A stretch of DNA of 64,000 bases from JAAXHF01 sp963665955 (GTDB lineage Bacteria > Desulfobacterota > Binatia > Bin18), in contig OZ246887.1 of assembly GCA_965231765.1 (NCBI GenBank), forward strand, positions 5,394,001 through 5,458,000, written 5' to 3'. The notes beneath the pieces were generated by a model. It did no database searches and was not told where the DNA came from. It was given only the letters and a program-made list of their open reading frames with translations. This document shows, piece after piece, positions 17,618-25,507 of the stretch (position 1 is the stretch's first letter; every line of letters starts with the position of its first letter). The position numbers and the translations under genes were made by a program.

Positions 17618-18744
17618 TTTTTGAACCGCTTGCAGTTGAAAAATCCAGCTGGGAGCTGTGTCTGGCCGTCGAGGGCGAGGTCGGTCATGATTTCGCCCAG
17701 CACACTTGCAAACTTGAAGCCGTGGCCAGACAGACCAGCAGTGAATGCGACCTGTGGATACTGCGGATGCTGATCAAGCACAAAATGTTCATCCGGACTG
17801 ACCGTATACATGCACACGACATGTTTGTGGCGCTGATGGCTCACACCTGGGGCATAGGTCCCAAGAAAATGTTCAACCTGATGCTGATCGTCAGAGTAAA
17901 CGTCACGGTCCAGGGTCAACGGATCAGTCATCGTCTGTCCGCCGGAGTGCTCGGCGACTTTGAAGCCGGATGTCCCGATCTGAGGGAAGCCATAAAAAAG
18001 GCCTTCCGGGGTTTCATAGAAATAACACGGACAGCCTGACTCCATGTTATAGACTGGATCACTGACTTCATACCAGAACAGAGATTTGCGACGGATGAGA
18101 AAGGGAATCCCCAGATCACCTAAAAGCTGACTGGCCCACGCACCAGGAGTGATGATGAGACGATCGGCAGCGTACTGCCCTTTGTCAGTTTTCACCACAA
18201 CGCCTTGGCCGTCAGCTTGCCATGAGTGCACCCTCTCGTTGCTGTGCAGTGTCGCACCGAGTTTTTGGGCTTCGGCGAGATAGGCCAGCACACAGGCTTC
18301 GACCCGTAGATACCCGGCGCGTTTCTCAAAGACTGCCGTCATTGTGTCTGGCACGCGAAAGCCCTGAAAGCGCTGTTCTACCTCAGCCGCCGTCAATTGT
18401 TCAATTGCAAGATCGTGTTCACGGGCACTCTCCAGCACGCCGGGAACCATACAGCCGTCAGGCGGACCAACTTCGAGCAGCCCTGTCTCAGCATACAGCT
18501 GCTGGCCACAGCGTTCGGATATCTGTGCCCACAAGTCATACGCACGTCGGAGCAAAGGGACATAATCTGGATGTTCCATATAGGCGAGGCGGATCAGGCG
18601 CGTATCCCCGTGTGAACTCCCCCGGTCGTGGCCAGGCGGGAAGCGGTCGATTCCGAGAGCGTGGACGCCACGCTGAGCCAAATGAAACAGTGCCGCGCTA
18701 CCCACGCCACCCGTACCAATGACAATACAATCGTAATGCTCCAT
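17614..18744 (-). CDS. Sarcosine oxidase / N-methyltryptophan oxidase-family FAD enzyme
   Basis: A 376-residue flavoprotein oxidase of the monomeric sarcosine oxidase family. The N-terminal Rossmann motif is IVIGTGGVGSAALFHLAQRG, followed by GSSHGDTRLIRLAY. CMYTVSPDEHFVLD near residue 310 holds the cysteine that covalently binds FAD in this family. It would demethylate an N-methyl amino acid such as sarcosine. As first gene of the hydantoinase operon it suggests that ring opening of an N-methylhydantoin yields an N-methyl amino acid oxidised here. AAGGA precedes the ATG. Confidence 0.88.
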   Translation of the reverse strand: MEHYDCIVIGTGGVGSAALFHLAQRGVHALGIDRFPPGHDRGSSHGDTRLIRLAYMEHPDYVPLLRRAYDLWAQISERCGQQLYAETGLLEVGPPDGCMVPGVLESAREHDLAIEQLTAAEVEQRFQGFRVPDTMTAVFEKRAGYLRVEACVLAYLAEAQKLGATLHSNERVHSWQADGQGVVVKTDKGQYAADRLIITPGAWASQLLGDLGIPFLIRRKSLFWYEVSDPVYNMESGCPCYFYETPEGLFYGFPQIGTSGFKVAEHSGGQTMTDPLTLDRDVYSDDQHQVEHFLGTYAPGVSHQRHKHVVCMYTVSPDEHFVLDQHPQYPQVAFTAGLSGHGFKFASVLGEIMTDLALDGQTQLPAGFFNCKRFKK

Positions 18745-18884
18745 ACATTCCTTCTCGCAACTTTTTTGCGGCCGTGCTGTTCTGCAAGATGATGGGGACT
18801 GGCATCAGCATAACGAAACCCATACAAGAAAACAAAGTGAGGCAAAAGGGAACTTTTTCCTCTCAGAAGAGAGTTGCACAGAAC

Positions 18885-19634
18885 ATGTGGAAAAGGATTG
18901 TTTTTTGGGCAATATGGAGCGTCTTTCTCAGCACTAACTCCAGTCTGGCAGCAGTCGATCACTCTGTTTGGGATACGCTGCTCAAGCGTTATGTCGATGC
19001 TGACGGGCGGGTGGCTTATCAAGACCTGAAAACCAAAGATCTCGCTACGTTTGGGGGCTATCTGAAAATCTTGGCTGAAACCAGTGTTGACGGCATGAGC
19101 GAAGACGAGGAGAAAGCTTTCTGGATTAATGCCTATAACGCGGTGATTGTGAACGGGGTGTTAGAGGGGCATACGGCTGAGGGAGTCATTGCCCGCAAAC
19201 AGTTCTTCAGTTGGTATACGCTCAAAGTGGCCGGTCAAGATCGCTCAGCAGATCATATTGAGCACGAGATTCTCCGAGTCAAATTTAACGACCCGCGTAT
19301 TCATTTCACGATTGTGTGTGCCTCAGGCAGCTGTCCTAAATTGCGCCAGGAAGCGTATAGGGCTGAGCAGCTGAATACGCAATTGACCGATGCCACACGT
19401 CGCTTTATTAATGACCCGAATCGGAACCAGATTACCGCTCAACAACTGGCCATTTCAAAGATTTTTGAGTGGTTCGCTGGGGATTTTGTCAAGAAGGCCG
19501 GCTCGGTTCCAGATTTTATAGTAGATTTTGTGGACGCGGAGAAGCAGCATATTCTCAAAAACACGCGGCAGGAACTCGACTATTTAGAGTACAATTGGAC
19601 ACTCAATGCCCAAGACGGGCAACGAGTATCGTAA
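18885..19634 (+). CDS. Exported DUF547 protein
   Basis: About 249 residues from ATG 18885: MWKRIVFWAIWSVFLSTNSS gives a cleavable signal peptide ending SLAA. The mature part has the DUF547 core EEKAFWINAYNAVIVNGV and FTIVCASGSCPKL with its conserved cysteine pair, then EAYRAEQLNTQL. DUF547 proteins are periplasmic or membrane-associated and of unknown reaction. An upstream in-frame start at 18774 would bury the signal peptide and is rejected. The gene is divergent from the hydantoinase operon and followed by another small exported protein. Confidence 0.82.
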   Translation: MWKRIVFWAIWSVFLSTNSSLAAVDHSVWDTLLKRYVDADGRVAYQDLKTKDLATFGGYLKILAETSVDGMSEDEEKAFWINAYNAVIVNGVLEGHTAEGVIARKQFFSWYTLKVAGQDRSADHIEHEILRVKFNDPRIHFTIVCASGSCPKLRQEAYRAEQLNTQLTDATRRFINDPNRNQITAQQLAISKIFEWFAGDFVKKAGSVPDFIVDFVDAEKQHILKNTRQELDYLEYNWTLNAQDGQRVS

Positions 19635-19653
19635 TTTTAGGAGGAAGAAGACT

Positions 19654-19929
19654 ATGCAAAAGAGAAAAGCCGTCACTGCTATCGCACTTGCCTTGGGGCT
19701 CACGTATATGCCACCAGCGCTCTACGCTGACCATCACGAAGGTGCAGATACGGGGCATGCCGCCCATGAGACCAAGGAAGCGGCCAAGGACATGAAAGAT
19801 GAAGCGACGGCTGGAACTGAGGGAAAAGCCGAAGAAGCTGCTGACACGATACAGGACGCCATGCACGAAGGTAGCGCTGCTGGTATGGCTGAAAAACCGT
19901 CTGAAAAAGCGTCTGAAGGCTCACACTAA
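19654..19929 (+). CDS. Small exported, highly charged protein
   Basis: A 91-residue protein with a clear signal peptide (MQKRKAVTAIALALGLTYMP, cleavage after ALYA) and a mature part of about 65 residues made of Glu, Lys, Ala, Asp and His with AHETKEAAKDMKDEA-like helical periodicity. A strong AGGAGGAAGAAG precedes the ATG. It lies 19 bases after the DUF547 gene and is probably co-transcribed. No family is recognised; the composition resembles periplasmic stress or LEA-like spacer proteins, which is only an analogy. Confidence 0.7.
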   Translation: MQKRKAVTAIALALGLTYMPPALYADHHEGADTGHAAHETKEAAKDMKDEATAGTEGKAEEAADTIQDAMHEGSAAGMAEKPSEKASEGSH

Positions 19930-19983
19930 ACAAGACACGGCAGGACACGGATTTGTAGACACGTCTTCAGCTGAGCGCCACGC

Positions 19984-20271
19984 ATGGACCCTTTTTTCTC
20001 AGATACCAATTCAGACGAAATCTCACGCGAAAAAAACCGCGCCCGTGAGTTGCGCCGCTCTGAGTGGTGGAAGCGAAAGCGGGCGGCTGGCATGTGTCAT
20101 TACTGCCAGGGCCAGTTCCCGCCTGCTGAGCTGACAATGGACCACCTGATTCCCTTGGTACGTGGTGGAAAATCGACCAAGGGAAATATCGTACCTGCCT
20201 GTAAAGAGTGTAATAATAAAAAGAAATATGCCTTGCCGTGGGAATGGGAACAAGAAAAAGAACTTGACTAA
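19984..20271 (+). CDS. HNH endonuclease domain protein
   Basis: A 95-residue protein containing a complete HNH core: MCHYCQGQF (CxxC), TMDHLIPLVRGGKSTKGNIV (the DH and N of the motif) and ACKECNNKKK (second CxxC). The N-terminus is basic and helical. Free-standing HNH proteins of this size occur as housekeeping or mobile-element nucleases; nothing nearby indicates a phage or intron. The ribosome site is weak. Confidence 0.82.
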   Translation: MDPFFSDTNSDEISREKNRARELRRSEWWKRKRAAGMCHYCQGQFPPAELTMDHLIPLVRGGKSTKGNIVPACKECNNKKKYALPWEWEQEKELD

Positions 20272-20339
20272 AGATCGCTCTGTGTCCGCGTCCCTAGCTT
20301 ACATGTTTACCACACTGCCGCTGAGGGGAACATGCCAGC

Positions 20340-20795
20340 TTAGGTTTCAATCCAGTCGATTAAATACTGATCTAGGGTATCGAGTGGCACGAATTTTTCC
20401 GAGATAACCGCTCCACGCACAGAAATACCTGCCTGGTGAACAGTCTCAGGATCACCAGAGACAAGCGGATGCCACCAAGCGAGACCGCGGCCTTCGTCTA
20501 TGCGTCGATAGGCACAGCTGCGGGGAAGCCAACGCGTCTGCGGCACGGTTTCTGGAGTGAGCACCCGACAGTCTGGGACAAGCCGCTGGCGCTCTGGATA
20601 ATTGCTACACTGACAGCGCTTGGAGTCGAGCAGGTGGCACGCTACACTCGTGTAATACACTTCGTCTTTCTCTTCATCCTCGATTTTATGCAAACAGCAC
20701 CGTCCACACCCGTCACACAGCGATTCCCATTCTGTGGCTGTCATTTCCGACAAATATTTTGTTTCCCAAAAGGGTTTGTCTAGGGCTTTCTTCAT
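20340..20795 (-). CDS. YcgN-family (UPF0260) cysteine-cluster protein
   Basis: A 151-residue cytoplasmic protein starting MKKALDKPFWETKYLSEMTA. It contains the UPF0260 cysteines LCDGCGRCCLHK, then VACHLLDSKRCQCSNYPERQ, then PDCRVLTP and WLPRSCAYR, likely a metal- or Fe-S-binding fold. The family is widespread in Gram-negatives and its function is not established. GAGGAG precedes the start. It stands alone, convergent with the HNH gene. Confidence 0.9.
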   Translation of the reverse strand: MKKALDKPFWETKYLSEMTATEWESLCDGCGRCCLHKIEDEEKDEVYYTSVACHLLDSKRCQCSNYPERQRLVPDCRVLTPETVPQTRWLPRSCAYRRIDEGRGLAWWHPLVSGDPETVHQAGISVRGAVISEKFVPLDTLDQYLIDWIET

Positions 20796-20949
20796 GCGTC
20801 GTGCTCCTCATGCTCGAATAGAACGGGGCGCCGGGGGGCGCCAAATGTAGATTCTTACGCCTGAGGTTTTGGATACCTGTCTTTGCGTAGACATCTCTGA
20901 GCGCGAGCCTCCAGTGAATAGATTCGAGCTGTTGTGGTTGAGATGGCAC

Positions 20950-21321
20950 TCATTGCACCGTGACTTCTATTGTCTCTCCAACAATTGTCACTGGATACGT
21001 TCGGATCGGTTTACGGGCTGGGCCACGCAGGGCCTCTCCCGTTTCTAAGCTGAAACGAGCCCGATGCGTTCGACAGGTGACAACTGTACCGGATACTAGG
21101 CCCCCTGCAAGCGGTGAGAAATTGTGTGAGCAGACATTATCAATCGCAAAGACTTGCTCGCCAAGATGAAAAATTGCCAAGCGTCTGCCTCCGACAACAA
21201 CTGGAGTCCCCTGTCCATCCGGGAAATCGGCTAAGGTCAAGGTCAAGGTTTGGGGAGGTCGTGGCGGCGCAGCAGGTTTCCCTTTCAAACGTCCTAACAA
21301 TTTCTGCCAGATGTTCGGCAT
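20950..21321 (-). CDS. Rieske [2Fe-2S] ferredoxin-like protein
   Basis: About 123 residues from ATG 21321 (MPNIWQKLLGRLKG). It carries both Rieske ligand pairs, CSH in VCSHNFSPLAGG and CRTH in TCRTHRARFSLETG. This small soluble type usually feeds electrons to ring-hydroxylating or related oxygenases. Longer upstream starts would overlap the amidohydrolase gene and are not used. It follows the VOC and amidohydrolase genes on the same strand and may be the redox partner of a shared pathway. Confidence 0.87.
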   Translation of the reverse strand: MPNIWQKLLGRLKGKPAAPPRPPQTLTLTLADFPDGQGTPVVVGGRRLAIFHLGEQVFAIDNVCSHNFSPLAGGLVSGTVVTCRTHRARFSLETGEALRGPARKPIRTYPVTIVGETIEVTVQ

Positions 21322-21397
21322 ACGCAAGACTCTGTACTGGCAGATAAACTGGGGAGAGGGGAGACTCATCCCAACCCCTACCCCCCCAATCCTTGTT

Positions 21398-22522
21398 TTA
21401 CTGCATGGGGAAGCCGTACAGCTTAGCAGTATTATCGTGGACAATCTTGCGGGTGTCTTCTTCCGGAATCGAGGCGAAGTTCTGGGCCACTTGTTTGCGT
21501 GAGAATGGCCACACGCCTTCGGTATGCGGATAATCCGAACCCCACATCAGATTCTCAACACCCATCAGTTCACGGGTCAGCACGCCAGCCCGGTCGTCTT
21601 CAAACGTGGCATAGAACTGGCGGTGAAAATAGGTGCTCGGCGTTTCAGGTAAACGTGGCTCCATCCAGCCTTTATGGTCTTGCCACCAGTGATCCATGAA
21701 GCCCAGCGCAGCACCAATCCAGCCAATGCCGCTTTCGACTAAGGCCCATTTGAGTTTGGGGAAGCGAACCGGGGCACCGCCCCAAATGATATGTTGCAAG
21801 GTATCGTTCATCTCGAATTTGACGATACCGATGATGATACCTCCAGCGCCTGGCCCATGTGCCCGACCAAACGGATCACGGCCCCCAATATGAATGCTGG
21901 CGATCAGCCCCATATCTTGCATGGCGGCCCACAGCGGGTCCCAATCAGCTAGGTTATACGGCCGATCATCTACCCAGGCAGGCAGCATGACGCTGACCAA
22001 ACCCAATTTGGCGCAGCGTTGTGTTTCTTCGACGGCCCATTCAATCGGCCCCCGGCACGGAATCATGCCGACGCCTTTGAGCCGATCTGGATAGGATTGA
22101 GAAAATTCAGCCAGCCAATCATTATAGGCGCGACAGCAGGCGTATAAATACTCAGGGTCGGGCGCGCGAACGAGAGTCAGCCCAATACCGGGATAGATGA
22201 TTTCGCCAGACACGCCGTCCATATCCTGGTCTTTGAGCCGTTCAGCCGGGTCCCAACAGCCGGGGCGATTATCTCCATGTTTAAAGCCTTTCGGCTGAGG
22301 GATCTCCATGCCCTGGGCTTTGAGATCGGCCATTGGGCCTTCGAAGGCCAAGGGACGCGGACGCAACCCGTCGATAACAATATAGTCACCGGTCTCGTCT
22401 AGGGCTTCAATGCGTGGAGCCTTGTCGCGCCACTTTTTGTCCATACGCGTCGTCCACAGGTCGGCCGGTTCGACAATGTGGGAATCAGATGAGAGTAAGC
22501 GTTTACTATATTCTACGGTCAT
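21398..22522 (-). CDS. ACMSD-like amidohydrolase family protein
   Basis: A 374-residue TIM-barrel metal enzyme of the amidohydrolase-2 (ACMSD/gamma-resorcylate decarboxylase) family. It starts MTVEYSKRLLSSDSHIVEPA, with the first metal motif DSHIVEP, a mid-protein IASIHIGG histidine, and NLMWGSDYPHTEG carrying the catalytic aspartate. Members decarboxylate or hydrolyse aromatic and muconate-type acids. GTAAGGAGAA precedes the start, only 14 bases after the VOC gene stop. A paralog lies at 60110-61306. Confidence 0.88.
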   Translation of the reverse strand: MTVEYSKRLLSSDSHIVEPADLWTTRMDKKWRDKAPRIEALDETGDYIVIDGLRPRPLAFEGPMADLKAQGMEIPQPKGFKHGDNRPGCWDPAERLKDQDMDGVSGEIIYPGIGLTLVRAPDPEYLYACCRAYNDWLAEFSQSYPDRLKGVGMIPCRGPIEWAVEETQRCAKLGLVSVMLPAWVDDRPYNLADWDPLWAAMQDMGLIASIHIGGRDPFGRAHGPGAGGIIIGIVKFEMNDTLQHIIWGGAPVRFPKLKWALVESGIGWIGAALGFMDHWWQDHKGWMEPRLPETPSTYFHRQFYATFEDDRAGVLTRELMGVENLMWGSDYPHTEGVWPFSRKQVAQNFASIPEEDTRKIVHDNTAKLYGFPMQ

Positions 22523-22536
22523 TGGCTTGGTTCTCC

Positions 22537-22986
22537 TTACTGACTCAGCGCAACCTTATTGCACGTACACGAACCGATCTGATGCAGCTCAATGACGTTC
22601 CCAAACGGATCGCGGACAAACACCTGATCGGAATTGTTGCCGACCAGGCCTTGGATGCCCCAGTACCAAATGCCGCGTTCATCAAGCTCTTTGCGAGCTT
22701 CTTGAATATCTTCGACGGCCAGGGCGACATGCGGCAGGGTCGGGTCTTCTTTTTCACTCTTTGCCATCGGCGATTGGCCTGTGGCGCCCATCAGATGGAT
22801 CTGCGTCGTCTGTTCGCCTTCTCCTACGTACATCCAAAAACCGGGAATGCTAGGGATATTGGGCCGAGCTGGGTCGGTATCGAGCCCAAGTACGTCGGAG
22901 TAGAAGGTGCGGGCTTGGGCGACTTCGTCGTCGCTCGTTCCAATCCGAATTCCGTGATGGTGCAGTTCAACAACTTTAATCGGCAT
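22537..22986 (-). CDS. VOC-superfamily (glyoxalase/extradiol dioxygenase-like) protein
   Basis: A 149-residue protein with two beta-alpha-beta-beta-beta halves. It starts MPIKVVELHHHGIRIGTSDD, with metal-ligand candidates in ELHHHGI, LPHVALAV and the terminal RDPFGNVIELHQ. This layout fits glyoxalase or type I dioxygenase folds; the substrate cannot be read from sequence. A strong AAGGAGGG precedes the ATG. It heads the VOC-amidohydrolase-Rieske cluster. Confidence 0.88.
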   Translation of the reverse strand: MPIKVVELHHHGIRIGTSDDEVAQARTFYSDVLGLDTDPARPNIPSIPGFWMYVGEGEQTTQIHLMGATGQSPMAKSEKEDPTLPHVALAVEDIQEARKELDERGIWYWGIQGLVGNNSDQVFVRDPFGNVIELHQIGSCTCNKVALSQ

Positions 22987-23165
22987 AGTGTACCCTCCTT
23001 AACGGTTATTGCTGTTTTGGTTATCTGGTCTTTGCTATAGCACAAGACAGCCGCCTGGGAGAAGAGCGCAGGAGCTGAATCGATCCAAGCGGCTTGCCCT
23101 CCTTTCGACCGTACGCTAGGACGACTCCAGCATGACTGTAGTGTCGTTTGAGGGAGAAGAGTGAT

Positions 23166-23762
23166 ATGGGCTGGCCGGTGCGTTACCGCATTGTTGGGCT
23201 GATCTTTCTGCTAGCGCTGATCAATCATATCGATCGGGCCAATATCTCGATTGCTGCGCCGGATATGATCAGCGCCTTGGGCTGGGATGAAGCCCAATTC
23301 GGGATTATCTTCTCAGCGTTTTTGTAGGGCTATACTGCCTTGCAGCTGCCTGGCGGCTACTTGGCCGATCGGTTTGGCGGCAAGATGATCCCTCTCTTAT
23401 GCCTGGGCTGGTCGATTGCCACCTTTTTGACCCCGCTCGGTGCAGCATCGTTTCCCTTGATGCTTGGACTGCGCTTTTTGGTCGGTGCGTTTGAGGCACC
23501 GATTGTGCCGGCTATGAGTATTACGAATGCTGTCTGGGTACCTCGGCATGAGCTGGCTCGATCACAAATTATGATTCCAGCTGCTCTCAGCGGCGGAATT
23601 ATGGTCGGCTATCCGTTGGTCACTATAATTACGGTCCAGGTCGCCCAAACAAACAATTGGGCGCTGCCGTTTTATGTGGGCGTGTCAGCCCAGCCGCTGT
23701 TTGGCGAGACAGCAGGCGAGACGACCGAGCCCGTTGCAGAGATTGAACACACGTCTGGGTGA
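23166..23762 (+). pseudogene. MFS transporter (ACS/phthalate-type) pseudogene
   Basis: The frame starts well (GAGGGAGAAGAG before ATG 23166) with MGWPVRYRIVGLIFLLALIN, a typical MFS first helix and HIDRANIS loop. It hits an in-frame TAG at 23325-23327 where FAYT/FLGYT is expected. It then continues in the same frame (LQLPGGYLADRFGGK, the MFS loop 2-3 motif) to about helix 6 and jumps to a hydrophilic tail ending EPVAEIEHTSG. The second half (about helices 6-12) is missing. A stop plus an internal deletion means no function is expected. Confidence 0.85.
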
Positions 23763-23768
23763 GGAAGC

Positions 23769-24668
23769 TCAGCGTCCTCGGGTGGCAATCGCCACGCCAC
23801 CCATCACAATTGCTCCGCCGATCAGATGGGCGATGGTCAAGACTTCGTTCAGCACAACTGAGGCAATCCCAATCGCCATCACTGGAACCAGATTGATAAA
23901 GATTCCCGCTCTGCCTGGGCCGAGAACCGCCACCGCATCGTAAAACCAGAAATGCGCCAGCGTTCCCAGCGTGCTCTGATAGGCTAGGGCTAACCAGGCG
24001 GGGAGAGGTGTGTCAGCTGGCTGCCACATCCCCCACTCGGTGTACAAACTGGCCAGCACGACAAAAACTGCGCCCGTCATATACGCATAGGTCGTAGCGA
24101 CGAGTGGAGAAATCGTCTGCATGATATGCTGACCATAGGTCGTGTACGTACCCCAGCCAAGCAACGAGCCCAGAATCAACAAGTCGCCGGTATTGTACTG
24201 GTTATTGAGGATGACCTGCCACGAGCCCCGAGCGACGATTACCCCGACACCAATAACAGATAGGCTGATGCCAAAAATGGTCCGTTTTGACAATCTTTCT
24301 TTGAGAAAGAGAGCGGCCAAGCTCGCAATGATGATGGGTGAGGCAGCATTGAGCAGGGCGGCATTCGTCGCCGTGGTCAAGCGTAAACCATGATAGCTGC
24401 CTGAGACTGAGATGAGATAGCCACAGAAACCCAGAATCAGAAAGCTCCCGATCAACCGAGGAGTCCAAGTGATATGTGTGGCAGCATGTGTACGCTTGTA
24501 GTGCATATAGCCGTATAATAAGAGCGAGCCAATGACTAAGCGGGTCGCTGAGAACGTGAAAGGGGGAATGCTTTGCAGCGCGATTTTGCCGGTCGGAAAG
24601 AGACCCGCCCAGATTACGGCCACGCAGCCCATGAGCACAAAGGCACGTTTCTCTTGAGATGTAGACAT
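23769..24668 (-). CDS. EamA-family (DMT superfamily) membrane transporter
   Basis: A 299-residue inner-membrane protein with about ten hydrophobic helices in two EamA repeats. The first repeat begins FVLMGCVAVIWAGLFPTGKI and has NAALLNAASPIIIASLAALF; the second has GTYTTYGQHIM and PVMAIGIASVVLNEVLTIAH. The family exports or imports small metabolites such as amino acids or nucleosides; the substrate is unknown. It is convergent with the MFS pseudogene, 6 bases away, and has no obvious partners. Confidence 0.88.
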   Translation of the reverse strand: MSTSQEKRAFVLMGCVAVIWAGLFPTGKIALQSIPPFTFSATRLVIGSLLLYGYMHYKRTHAATHITWTPRLIGSFLILGFCGYLISVSGSYHGLRLTTATNAALLNAASPIIIASLAALFLKERLSKRTIFGISLSVIGVGVIVARGSWQVILNNQYNTGDLLILGSLLGWGTYTTYGQHIMQTISPLVATTYAYMTGAVFVVLASLYTEWGMWQPADTPLPAWLALAYQSTLGTLAHFWFYDAVAVLGPGRAGIFINLVPVMAIGIASVVLNEVLTIAHLIGGAIVMGGVAIATRGR

Positions 24669-24854
24669 AGATGTGGAGAGAAAAGAATCAGGCCAGCAGC
24701 AGCGGGGGTGTTCCTCAGGTGATATGGATGCCTTGGCCTATCATGTGGGGAGAAGGCTGCCAATTGCCTGGTGACAGTCGGATGTGCGGAAAGTGTGGTA
24801 GGATGCTGCGTCAGAGACACACGGGGCTCGCTACGCTGTGAACGGAGCACGGAC

Positions 24855-25047
24855 ATGAAATGGGACCAAGTCTGCGCAGATAAATTACTCCAAGATTTGC
24901 CGTATAAATTTGTATTTTGCCAAGGGAGCGCGGGGGTACTGGCTGTGTGACGAAGACGGAAATCTTTCGTTTTTCAGTCCACGGGGTAAAATGGAGGAAT
25001 CACTTTTGTTTCCAGATATGCTGGCTCAGATTGAGGTTGAAGCCTGA
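24855..25047 (+). pseudogene. Uma2-family protein remnant with its middle deleted
   Basis: The first 19 codons, MKWDQVCADKLLQDLPYKF, match the N-terminus of Uma2-family (PD-(D/E)XK-like) proteins. After about 60 bases the family's C-terminus appears in another frame: AKGARGYWLCDEDGNLSFFS through RGKMEESLLFPDMLAQIE to a TGA at 25047. About 120 middle codons are missing around 24915-24930 and the two parts are out of frame, so this is a deletion remnant. Confidence 0.78.
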
Positions 25048-25064
25048 AAAAATCGGATGACAAA

Positions 25065-25277
25065 GTGCCTCGGAAGATTCGACAACTTCTCTCCGACTTG
25101 AAGGCCGGCGGGTTTTCCGAAATGAAAGCCGGTGGCAAAGGGTCACATCGAAAATTTTTGCATGCGAAGTTTCAAGGAGCTGTGACGATCAGTGGGAGTC
25201 CTGGAAGCGACGCAAAGTCCTACCAGGAACGGCAAGTGCAACGGGCTATCGAAGAGGTGAAAAATGAAACCGAGTGA
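25065..25277 (+). CDS. hicA: HicA-type mRNA interferase toxin
   Basis: A 70-residue protein from a GTG start (MPRKIRQLLSDLKAGGFSEM) with the HicA core GGKGSHRKFLHAKFQGAVTI, holding the catalytic histidine in a double-stranded RNA-binding-like fold. HicA toxins cleave mRNA and are held by HicB. The gene overlaps hicB by 14 bases. It lies just after the Uma2 remnant, so the pair sits in a recombination-scarred patch. Confidence 0.85.
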   Translation: MPRKIRQLLSDLKAGGFSEMKAGGKGSHRKFLHAKFQGAVTISGSPGSDAKSYQERQVQRAIEEVKNETE

Positions 25278-25485
25278 CCAGTATCATAAGTGGATCGAGT
25301 GGAGTGAGGAAGACGGCGTCTATCTCGGGCGCTGTCCTGACGTTATCACTGGTATTCACGGAAATGATCCAGTTAACCTATACGGAGAACTCTGCGCAGT
25401 TGTTGAAGAAGTGCTCGCTGAATTGCAAAATCGAGGACGGCAGCTGCCAAAACCAAAGACGCGTCCTATGCAAGAAGTTGCCTAA
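25264..25485 (+). CDS. hicB: HicB-type antitoxin
   Basis: A 73-residue antitoxin starting MKPSDQYHKWIEWSEEDGVY, with the partial RNase-H-like HicB fold GVYLGRCPDVITGIHG followed by a helix LYGELCAVVEEVLAEL. It lacks a C-terminal DNA-binding extension, as in the short HicB class, so autoregulation may depend on the complex. It is translationally coupled to hicA by overlap. Confidence 0.84.
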   Translation: MKPSDQYHKWIEWSEEDGVYLGRCPDVITGIHGNDPVNLYGELCAVVEEVLAELQNRGRQLPKPKTRPMQEVA

Positions 25486-25507
25486 TCAGGGCTCTTCTTG
25501 TCTACAA

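Noticed and set aside
23325..23327. Amber codon in the MFS gene read as pyrrolysine or suppressed.
   Set aside because: The gene also has lost its second half, so readthrough would still give no complete transporter.
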